This document shows, piece by piece, positions 1 to 5,351 of a stretch of 9,876 bases of DNA. The stretch is from Planctomycetota bacterium (lineage in GTDB: Bacteria > Planctomycetota > Phycisphaerae > SM23-33 > FEN-1343): assembly GCA_013203365.1 (NCBI GenBank), contig JABMQG010000004.1, positions 1-9,876 of the forward strand. Reading direction: 5' to 3'. Under the pieces are notes generated by a model, which was not told the DNA's origin, made no database searches, and saw nothing but the letters and a program-made list of their open reading frames with translations. The stretch's first letter is position 1. Each line of letters starts with the position of its first letter. The position numbers and the translations under genes were made by a program.

Positions 1-2
1 AG

Positions 3-176
3 ACTCGTACCGGAGCACATGCAATGACCGTAGCGGTCTGGTCGTCACGACATACACTGTTCTACCGAGAATCATGGCCGGCTCATCCTGAAGGTGAGGT
101 CTACGGCCAGCTTGAACATCTGCTCAATTATTTCGAGCACCGACGGACACTCCGGTCGGATGGGAAGGGCCGCTAG
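3..176 (+). CDS. 3' end of an unidentified convergent gene (partial)
   Basis: Frame 3 of the plus strand is open from the window edge to a TAG at 174-176, giving 57 codons that read TRTGAHAMTVAVWSS... and end ...HRRTLRSDGKGR. The middle contains a stretch rich in aromatic residues and a QLEHLLNYFEHRR segment that looks like a C-terminal amphipathic helix. The other two plus frames, and all minus frames over the same bases, are interrupted by stops. A strong hairpin followed by eight T residues starts 14 bases after the stop, exactly where a gene ending here would need a terminator; this is the best support that the frame is real. I do not recognise the family. The gene would converge on the heparinase-like gene and start outside the window. 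Confidence 0.5.
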   Translation, partial: TRTGAHAMTVAVWSSRHTLFYRESWPAHPEGEVYGQLEHLLNYFEHRRTLRSDGKGR

Positions 177-189
177 GGACGGGGTCCTT

Positions 190-219
190 AAAAGGGGCCC
201 GGCATGCCTGGCCCCTTTT
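190..219. terminator. Bidirectional intrinsic terminator between convergent genes
   Basis: AAAAGGGGCC (190-199) pairs perfectly with GGCCCCTTTT (210-219). The 10-base interior holds a further GG/CC pair around a CATG loop. On the plus strand the hairpin runs into T8 (216-223), a textbook Rho-independent terminator for the partial gene ending at 176. On the minus strand the trailing T run is only four bases (193-190), so it is weaker but still plausible for the heparinase-like gene. That gene's TAA stop (222-224) sits just outside the stem, within the T8 run. Confidence 0.8.
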
Positions 220-221
220 TT

Positions 222-2054
222 TTACTTCAGGGCGATCTTGTCGAGCCTAAGATGCTGCCGGCCGCCTTTGAAGTGTATATTGACTGTCGGCAGGTCCAAC
301 GTGACTTCGCCCCTGCTGTTGCGTTTAATACGTATTGATCTGATGGGCTCCCTGGAAAACGCGCTGACAAGCGCCAGACGGTTGGTGGCCGGCATGGCAA
401 TTCGCAGAACGCTTTCCGTTAGGCTGCCCACCGAATGTTCCTCGCCGGCGCAAGAGAACTTGCTGTCGGCTGCAATCCGAAAATGCAGCTCGCTCTGCTG
501 GCCGATAATCCTGCCGGCATGCCCGCGAAACTTCAGCTGCCCAAATGTATGCCAGCAGGCTTCACTCTTCTCCGCTACGGCGTTGACCAGTTCATCGAAC
601 ACGATGAGTGTGTGGCCGATGCGCTTCGGCCCGGCGACAACCAAGATCACGTGTCGGTTAAACCGGACGGCCTCGCCTAAGGCCGTCCCGGCGCTGGCGG
701 TGACCCAGCGGTAGTTGTCGCCTTGCTCGGCTTCAACAATCTGGCCTTGAGCGTCGATGCGATGGCCACGACCATCGACGCTCAACGTGTTATGCCCTTG
801 TGCCTGGGCCTGGTAGAACGTGTAACGATTCGGCGTGAAATAATAAGCATGCGTGAACGGCGGATTGCCAAGGTCCGCCAGCAGCATCTCGCCGTCGATC
901 TGCAGCTGAATGCTGTTCATGTCGAGGTGGCTGTGGTGTGCCGACAGATCGCCGGTCTTGATTGAGACGTACAGGTTCGGATGCGGCCATTCATCGCAAA
1001 TGGCGGCCCAGCCGATTTCATTATACACCTTCACCGGCGACAAATTCGGCGCAGGTTCGCATTCCTGGTCCATCGGCCGAAACAGCAACCCTAGTCCAGC
1101 ATCCGACCAGCCGGTGCTGCTGACGTCGCGGTGCAAAGCGTAACGGTCCAGCCACCAGCAGGTCTCCTTGATGCCGTATCGCCTAACCAGTCCATACAGC
1201 ACCCCGTACAGCGGCACTGACTGGGAGTCGCCGAAGCTGGCGCTGTGGCCCCGAGGGCTGAAGTAAACGCCAAACAAGCCGGCCGTCTCCATGCCTCTCT
1301 GGTGAAAGATCGTTTGGTCATCCATCAGGCGGTCCATGGCTTCACCAAACAGCAGCAGATACCGCAGGGCGTAGCCCCAGTAGCCAATTCCTTCGTCCCA
1401 GCCGCCCTCTCGCCCCAGCGCATCGAAGAAGACCTTAAGCCCGATTCGGGCCCTATGGACGGATTCCAATGCTTGCGGGTCCTCATCGCTCAATGCCAAT
1501 GCCGCCAGGCCGCAGCCGCTGTTCATCACGGCGTTCCAGTTGTGATAACAGTTGTACCACCACGCCCCGTCGGCCACGGCTGCCGCGTAGGCCGCCACAC
1601 CCTTCTCGCGAAGCGCATGCATACAACGAAGCCGATCGATCTCAGTCAAGTCCTCCTCCAGCCAGTCCAGCGCCACCGCCATTGTCGTGCAACATTCTGC
1701 CGTGCACAGGTCCGCCTTGGCATGGTCGTGACATGGATCGATCCAGGTGCTCCAACCGGCTAGCAGCTTCATCTCTTCAATCGCCCTATCTCGATATGCG
1801 GTGTTGGGCTCAATGTGATGACAGATTATCAGGTCGAATATCCGCCCCTGGCAGTCTCGTGCCGCGGTTAGCGCCGGGCCCCACATGCCTTGAAGGTGTC
1901 GACCGCGCCAATCAGTCTCAGTGATCGGCTTTGACTCCAACACCAGCGCACAGCGTTTGCGCAGAGTCTCGTAAATGGCGTCGAACGGCCGACGGTCTAC
2001 ACGATTGCGAAGCTCCGTCAGTTCCCGACGAGTGGCCAACAAACCTCGGTTCAT
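222..2054 (-). CDS. Heparinase II/III-like polysaccharide lyase family protein, no signal peptide
   Basis: A 610-residue protein with the two-part layout of heparinase II/III-like lyases: an N-terminal alpha/alpha toroid (about residues 20-320) and a C-terminal beta-sandwich (about 340-610). Recognisable motifs are YHNWNAVMNSG (170-180), GGWDEGIGYWGYAL (217-230, with the family Glu and Tyr), HHSHLDMNS (373-381, the HxHxDxNS signature) and HNTLSVDGRGH (421-431). Members cleave uronic-acid-containing polysaccharides by beta-elimination, with Tyr and His residues in catalysis. The exact substrate is not readable here. The start is well defined: GGGAGGT lies 5 bases before the ATG, and an in-frame TAA lies 21 bases upstream (2076-2078). 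The N-terminus (MNRGLLATRRELTEL) is charged and has no export signal, so the enzyme is predicted cytoplasmic, unlike many secreted family members. It lies 239 bases after recR and probably has its own promoter. The family call is secure; lyase activity is inferred. Confidence 0.88.
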   Translation of the reverse strand: MNRGLLATRRELTELRNRVDRRPFDAIYETLRKRCALVLESKPITETDWRGRHLQGMWGPALTAARDCQGRIFDLIICHHIEPNTAYRDRAIEEMKLLAGWSTWIDPCHDHAKADLCTAECCTTMAVALDWLEEDLTEIDRLRCMHALREKGVAAYAAAVADGAWWYNCYHNWNAVMNSGCGLAALALSDEDPQALESVHRARIGLKVFFDALGREGGWDEGIGYWGYALRYLLLFGEAMDRLMDDQTIFHQRGMETAGLFGVYFSPRGHSASFGDSQSVPLYGVLYGLVRRYGIKETCWWLDRYALHRDVSSTGWSDAGLGLLFRPMDQECEPAPNLSPVKVYNEIGWAAICDEWPHPNLYVSIKTGDLSAHHSHLDMNSIQLQIDGEMLLADLGNPPFTHAYYFTPNRYTFYQAQAQGHNTLSVDGRGHRIDAQGQIVEAEQGDNYRWVTASAGTALGEAVRFNRHVILVVAGPKRIGHTLIVFDELVNAVAEKSEACWHTFGQLKFRGHAGRIIGQQSELHFRIAADSKFSCAGEEHSVGSLTESVLRIAMPATNRLALVSAFSREPIRSIRIKRNSRGEVTLDLPTVNIHFKGGRQHLRLDKIALK

Positions 2055-2088
2055 ACAACACCTCCCATAGCCGAATTACCCGCCGATC

Positions 2089-2117
2089 AGGATAGTCTCT
2101 CAGGGCAGCCGCCGCAA
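2089..2117 (-). promoter_or_regulatory. Possible sigma-70-type promoter of the heparinase-like gene
   Basis: On the minus strand TTGCGG (2117-2112) and TATCCT (2094-2089) are separated by 17 bases. They match 3 of 6 and 4 of 6 consensus positions. Transcription would start near 2082 and leave a leader of about 28 bases carrying the GGGAGGT ribosome binding site. The position is right but the match is weak. Confidence 0.25.
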
Positions 2118-2178
2118 GTCGGTTACCGGTTCCCCAGTCCCTTGCCGCGGCCATTGGCCTTTACAACCTGCCGACTGC

Positions 2179-2231
2179 GGCTTTGCCTTGGCCGCGTCAG
2201 GCCGCACAGACAGCACAAAGCCGTTGCTTTG
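2179..2231 (-). repeat. Three mutually complementary segments in the recR to heparinase gap
   Basis: In minus-strand RNA order the segments are CAAAGC (2231-2226), GGCTTTG (2222-2216) and CAAAGCC (2185-2179). The middle one can pair with the first, as a 6-base stem with a 4-base loop, or with the third, as a 7-base stem with a 30-base loop, but not both. Neither hairpin is followed by a T run. It could be a weak end structure of the recR transcript or a chance arrangement. Confidence 0.3.
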
Positions 2232-2293
2232 CCAGTTTCATTTAAGAGCCGACTCGTTCGCTCCGGGAAACTGCATTGACTCGTTGACTGGCT

Positions 2294-2899
2294 CTAGAGT
2301 TCCCGTCGTTCGTTCAACGCGTCGGTGAGGATGGACTGGTTGGAATACTCGATGCTGCCCCCGACAGGCAATCCGCGGGCCAGGCGGGTGACCTTGACCG
2401 AAGGCAAATCCTTCAGCCGCTCGACTATGTGCAACGCCGTCACGTCGCCGGCGACCGTGGGGTTGGTGGCGAGAATCACCTCCCGAACACCGCCCTTGCG
2501 GACGCGGGCGAGCAACTGATCTATGGTCAAATCCTCAGGCTCGACGCCGTCAAGCGGGGCGATCTGCCCCATCAGCACGTGATAAACGCCCGAAAACACG
2601 CCCGTCACTTCAAGCGAAAGCAGATCCTTTGGCTGTTCGACAACACAAATGCAGCCGGCATCACGACCTGCATCGGAGCAGATCTCGCACAATCGGTCCT
2701 CAGCCAAATTGAAACATACCGAACACGGCCGAACGTTTGCCTTTACATCGGCAATGGCCTCGGCCAGCGCCAAGGCCTCTTCGCGAGGGGCCTTGAGCAC
2801 GTGAAAGGCCAGGCGTTCGGCGGACCTCGCCCCAATACCAGGAAGCTTGGCAAACTCCGCCTGAAGACGCTCAACCGATTTGGTGTAACCAGCCATCAT
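2294..2899 (-). CDS. recR: Recombination mediator protein RecR
   Basis: At 201 residues this is the usual RecR length. Domains in order: a helix-hairpin-helix with LPGIGARSAERLAF (19-32); a four-cysteine zinc finger, CSVC...CEIC, with Cys59, Cys62, Cys71 and Cys74; a Toprim domain beginning CVVEQPKDL (85-93); and the conserved C-terminal segment TRLARGLPVGGSIEYSN (171-187). RecR works in the cytoplasm with RecO (and RecF) to load RecA on gapped single-stranded DNA coated by SSB. The gene starts 36 bases after ybaB, in the standard dnaX-ybaB-recR order, so co-transcription is likely. The sequence GGCAGGTGAA precedes the start. Two ATG codons are adjacent (2897-2899 and 2894-2896) and either could be used. 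Nothing in the protein looks damaged. Confidence 0.97.
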   Translation of the reverse strand: MMAGYTKSVERLQAEFAKLPGIGARSAERLAFHVLKAPREEALALAEAIADVKANVRPCSVCFNLAEDRLCEICSDAGRDAGCICVVEQPKDLLSLEVTGVFSGVYHVLMGQIAPLDGVEPEDLTIDQLLARVRKGGVREVILATNPTVAGDVTALHIVERLKDLPSVKVTRLARGLPVGGSIEYSNQSILTDALNERREL

Positions 2900-2935
2900 T
2901 TCACCTGCCTGGCAACTACGGGTCTTCCCCAGTGG

Positions 2936-3271
2936 CTACTGCCCGGGGCCGAACAGGCTGCTCAGCCCAGGCAAATTCATTCCGCCGGTCAGTTCTTCCA
3001 TCATCTCGGCCATGGCCTGACCGGCCTGGGCCTGGGCGGCCGAAACCGCAACTTTGATCAGGTCTTCCAGCATCTCCACATCGCCACCTTCGACGAGCTC
3101 CCTGGAAATCTTCACGTCCACCAGCTCCAGCTTCCCGTTCACCGTAGCCGACACCACGCCACCACCGGCCTGGGCTACAAACTGCCTGGCATTAAGCTGT
3201 TCCTGCAAGGCAGGCATCTTCTGCTTCATCTCCCGCATCATCTTCATCATATTAGCAAAGTCGCCGAACAC
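2936..3271 (-). CDS. ybaB: YbaB/EbfC family nucleoid-associated DNA-binding protein
   Basis: The protein is 111 residues from a GTG start and reads MFGDFANMMKMMREMKQKM at its N-terminus, matching the family's typical MFG...NMMK opening. It continues with the conserved core AGGGVVSATVNGKLELVDVKI, then the DVEMLEDLIKVAV helix, and ends TGGMNLPGLSSLFGPGQ. YbaB proteins form small dimers that bind DNA and associate with the nucleoid. The N-terminal helix is very methionine-rich and is probably the coiled dimer arm. A longer frame reaches a TTG at 3281-3283. I prefer the GTG at 3269-3271 because GGAG lies 6 bases upstream of it and because family members begin there; the TTG has no clear ribosome binding site. 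It sits between dnaX and recR in the usual cluster. Confidence 0.95.
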   Translation of the reverse strand: MFGDFANMMKMMREMKQKMPALQEQLNARQFVAQAGGGVVSATVNGKLELVDVKISRELVEGGDVEMLEDLIKVAVSAAQAQAGQAMAEMMEELTGGMNLPGLSSLFGPGQ

Positions 3272-3277
3272 TGTTTG

Positions 3278-3281
3278 CTCC
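3278..3281 (-). promoter_or_regulatory. Ribosome binding site that decides the ybaB start
   Basis: GGAG on the minus strand lies 6 bases before the GTG at 3271-3269. It overlaps the alternative TTG codon (3281-3283), so initiation at the TTG would need a different and poorer site upstream. Confidence 0.6.
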
Positions 3282-3322
3282 AAGTACTTGTCTTGACGTC
3301 GGCTATCCTGGCACTTGCAGGG

Positions 3323-4756
3323 TCAGCCGGCCTCGTTCACCTCGTCCTCATTCTCCGCCTCCGGAGAACGGGAAGTATCCACGTCGTGGCGAATGTCAAC
3401 TAGAGCCCCGCCGAACAGGTCCGTAACAGACTTGACTGCTGGATCGCTTTCAACCTGTATTCGCTGTTGGCTGGTAATCCTAGCGGCCGGCGGGCTGCCG
3501 ACCGTCGCTGCTGGCGGCGGACTGGCGACTGGTGCTGCCGACGGTGGGCCGGCGACTGGTGCCGTCTGCCGGCGTAGTCCTGTCTGTGCCGATACCGCCC
3601 CGCCCGGGGCCTTCTGCGCAAGTTGCTCAAGCCGTTGAATCAAGCTGGCTGGATCGACGAACTTATCAGCGGCTGCAAGGCGAACGACTGCCGCCTCGAC
3701 CAGAGCGCGTGCACAGCTGCTGCCCCGCACCGAACCCAGCAACCTCTCGCACACCCCCACAGCATGCACAGCCGCTGGCGTGGTGTACTTCTGTGCCACT
3801 GACTTTAACGCCTGCCGGGACGCCTCGCCCAACTCGATCAGTTTGCTGTCCGGCCCGCAGGTCAAGGCGATCATGATATTCCGAAACTGTTCCGCCAAAG
3901 CCGTCGCCACGGCCTCCAGCGGATAACCCCCGCTAAGGATCGCGTCCATCTGCGCCAACGCACCGGCGGCGTCACCGTCAGCAATAGCCGCCACCAGCCC
4001 GGCGATCCGCTCCTCTGGCGGGGTGCCCAGCACACGGAGTACGCCGGCCTCCGTCAACTCGCCGGTACAGGAGCTTATGAGCTGGTCCAGCAGGCTGATG
4101 CCGTCACGCATCGACCCGGTAGCCGACTTGGCGATGTGAAACAGCGCATCATCGCTGACTAACACCTTTTCTGTCTTGCAGATAGCACCCAGGTGGGCCG
4201 TGATGTCGCTGGTCGGAATGTTGCGGAAGTCGAACCGCTGACAGCGGCTGAGAATGGTGGCCGGGATCTTGGCCGCCTCGGTAGTGGCAAAGATGAACTT
4301 CACGTGCATCGGGGGCTCTTCAAGCGTCTTCAGCAGCGCGTTGAACGCCTCCTTGGTCAACATGTGAACTTCGTCGATGTAGTAGACCTTGTACCGGGCC
4401 CGCGCCGGGCGCAGCGCAACGTTGTTCCGCAGCTGGCGAATCTCGTCTATACCACGATTGGACGCCCCGTCAATCTCGATTACGTCCATGTCCTCGCCCC
4501 GACCAACGGCTTCACAGACGTCGCAATGGTTGCACGGCGTCGGCGTCGGTGCATCGGCAGACTGGCAATTGAGGGCCTTGGCCAACACCCGCGCCACGGT
4601 CGTCTTGCCAACCCCACGCGTCCCAGTGAACAGATACGCCTGGGCCAGCCGGCCGGTCTTGATCGCATTTACCAGCGTCGTGCAGATGTGCTCCTGGCCC
4701 ACTACCTCCTCAAAGCTCACGCTACGGTACTTCCGGGCTAGAACGAGATAGTCCAT
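3323..4756 (-). CDS. dnaX: DNA polymerase III gamma/tau subunit (clamp loader ATPase)
   Basis: The protein is 477 residues from the ATG at 4756 and begins MDYLVLARKYRSVSFEEVVGQ, the canonical DnaX opening. Motifs: Walker A GTRGVGKT (45-52); zinc-module cysteines Cys64, Cys75, Cys78 and Cys81; Walker B and DEVH (124-131); sensor 1 region FIFATTE (154-160); SRC arginine-finger motif (170-172); and sensor 2 GSMRDG (214-219). Domain III follows to about residue 365. A proline/alanine-rich linker (about 385-425) then leads to a short tail with DLFGGALVDIR (446-456). It drives ATP-dependent loading of the beta sliding clamp at the replisome. The tail is much shorter than E. coli tau (643 residues), and I saw no A-rich slippery heptamer, so one product is likely. 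The frame stays open upstream to 4933, but that part would overlap the SRP RNA, so the start is set at 4756. Confidence 0.96.
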   Translation of the reverse strand: MDYLVLARKYRSVSFEEVVGQEHICTTLVNAIKTGRLAQAYLFTGTRGVGKTTVARVLAKALNCQSADAPTPTPCNHCDVCEAVGRGEDMDVIEIDGASNRGIDEIRQLRNNVALRPARARYKVYYIDEVHMLTKEAFNALLKTLEEPPMHVKFIFATTEAAKIPATILSRCQRFDFRNIPTSDITAHLGAICKTEKVLVSDDALFHIAKSATGSMRDGISLLDQLISSCTGELTEAGVLRVLGTPPEERIAGLVAAIADGDAAGALAQMDAILSGGYPLEAVATALAEQFRNIMIALTCGPDSKLIELGEASRQALKSVAQKYTTPAAVHAVGVCERLLGSVRGSSCARALVEAAVVRLAAADKFVDPASLIQRLEQLAQKAPGGAVSAQTGLRRQTAPVAGPPSAAPVASPPPAATVGSPPAARITSQQRIQVESDPAVKSVTDLFGGALVDIRHDVDTSRSPEAENEDEVNEAG

Positions 4757-4843
4757 GAGCGTTCCCGATTGCGATCTCTCAGATCGCTCCTTGCCTGCCG
4801 ACCGGGGCGACAATGGCCCGGTCAGAACAAATTTGCTACGATC

Positions 4844-4900
4844 AAAAAAGGCCGTGCACTCTGCGTCGAATCGTAGCCCGCGGGTCCGACGATTTCGCAC
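4844..4900 (-). terminator. Terminator- or attenuator-like structures between SRP RNA and dnaX
   Basis: In minus-strand RNA, CGAAATCGT (4897-4889) pairs with ACGATTCG (4874-4867) with one bulged A. A CCCGCGGG palindrome lies in its loop and outer GTG/CAC pairs are possible. A GGCC followed by six T residues (4849-4844) lies downstream, about 17 bases past the stem. The segment GCTACGAT (4877-4870) can instead pair with ATCGTAGC (4842-4835), which would bury the T run in a loop. This may trim or terminate the SRP transcript, or limit read-through into dnaX. The T run is not directly after the stem, so this is tentative. Confidence 0.4.
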
Positions 4901-4905
4901 GCTCC

Positions 4906-5003
4906 AGCCAGGCAACCCTCCGGCACATGACATGCATCGCTTATGGCTGCTTCCTTCCGGACCTGACCAGGTTCACGGCAAGCCATTGCAGAGGACCTAA
5001 CCT
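4906..5003 (-). ncRNA. ffs: Small bacterial signal recognition particle RNA (4.5S type)
   Basis: The minus strand carries the invariant SRP RNA core GTCAGGTCCGGAAGGAAGC (within 4945-4968). It includes the GGAA tetraloop (4958-4955) closed by TCC/GGA and the asymmetric loop residues that bind the M domain of Ffh. Distal strands fit the family: GTGCCGGAGGGTTGCCTGG on the 3' side is a widely shared ending, and CCTC, GGC and GCTT on the 5' side can pair with GAGG, GCC and AAGC on the 3' side. The terminal AGG/CCT pair sets the ends near 5003 and 4906, giving about 98 bases, normal for the small form without the Alu domain. With Ffh and FtsY it targets nascent membrane proteins to the translocon. 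Its position directly upstream of dnaX is common in bacteria. The ends are accurate only to several bases. Confidence 0.92.
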
Positions 5004-5066
5004 TCAACACGTACGACGCCGCCGGATGTTCCGCAAACGCGAACCCTCGGCAGAGTATTCAGCCCC

Positions 5067-5095
5067 GCTATAGCGGATTGCGGGTCACCCGGCAA
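5067..5095 (-). promoter_or_regulatory. Candidate proximal promoter for the SRP RNA and dnaX unit
   Basis: Minus-strand TTGCCG (5095-5090) and TATAGC (5072-5067) are 17 bases apart, each matching 4 of 6 consensus positions. The start would be near 5060, roughly 57 bases before the SRP RNA 5' end, which would then need 5' processing. The -10 lies inside the palindrome CCGCTATAGCGG, which could serve as an operator. Confidence 0.35.
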
Positions 5096-5138
5096 GCCGG
5101 GGTCAGGGCACCGCTAGCGCCCCACCTAGCACGGCTGG

Positions 5139-5170
5139 ATTATAACTGGACAACAGGCCCTTGGCCTCAA
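5139..5170 (-). promoter_or_regulatory. Candidate distal promoter with perfect TATAAT
   Basis: The minus strand has an exact TATAAT (5144-5139). The nearest -35-like hexamer is TTGAGG (5170-5165), but the 20-base spacing is too long for a standard site. Transcription would begin near 5132, about 130 bases before the SRP RNA. The good -10 and poor -35 make this a possible second or activator-dependent promoter. Confidence 0.35.
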
Positions 5171-5351
5171 CCCACTACCTACCGATACAGTCGGGGTCAG
5201 CCGGGTCAGTGGGCCTGCCGCCGGTTTACTTGTGCACAATGATACCCGCGCCGGCGCCCAGAGGCAACAGCGAACGCAGCATGTGTTTTTCTGCGGGTGC
5301 GGGTGCAGATTGCGGCAGAATAACGACGTCCTGATCCGTCAATGATACCGA

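Larger units (their letters stand above)
5004..5351. other. 348-base non-coding stretch upstream of the SRP RNA
   Basis: No convincing gene lies here. The stretch holds two candidate minus-strand promoters (listed separately), a perfect 12-base palindrome CCGCTATAGCGG (5065-5076), a related CGCTAGCG palindrome (5112-5119), and a CCCGGC-AA-GCCGGG inverted repeat (5088-5101). It also holds four copies of GGGTCA (5082, 5100, 5194, 5203) and a 10-base direct repeat CAATGATACC (5237-5246 and 5340-5349). The frame of the upstream kinase stays open for 41 codons past its stop (5351-5229) with no visible start signal. I see no T-rich terminator after the kinase gene. Confidence 0.7.

Noticed and set aside
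94..714. 206-codon open frame on the plus strand
   Set aside because: It crosses the terminator hairpin at 190-219 and runs antisense to the conserved C-terminus of the heparinase-like protein.
1918..2154. 78-codon minus-strand frame over the heparinase start
   Set aside because: It overlaps the lyase N-terminus in a different frame and has no family resemblance; it would also swallow the promoter and ribosome binding site.
2429..3403. 324-codon open frame on the plus strand
   Set aside because: It lies antisense to recR and ybaB, two clearly conserved genes. Its translation is rich in His, Leu and Arg without domains, as expected for an opposite-strand shadow in GC-rich DNA.
4160..4185. 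GAAAAGG run in dnaX as a programmed frameshift site
   Set aside because: It lies deep inside the ATPase part, lacks an A-AAA-AAG heptamer, and a frameshift there would destroy the protein rather than make a gamma form.
4757..4933. 59-codon N-terminal extension of dnaX
   Set aside because: It would overlap the 3' part of the SRP RNA and has no similarity to DnaX, which typically begins at MDYLVLARKYR.
5290..5306. Tandem TGCGGG/TGCGGG as a possible repeat array
   Set aside because: There are only two imperfect copies, with no further units or spacing pattern; it is not a CRISPR or VNTR.
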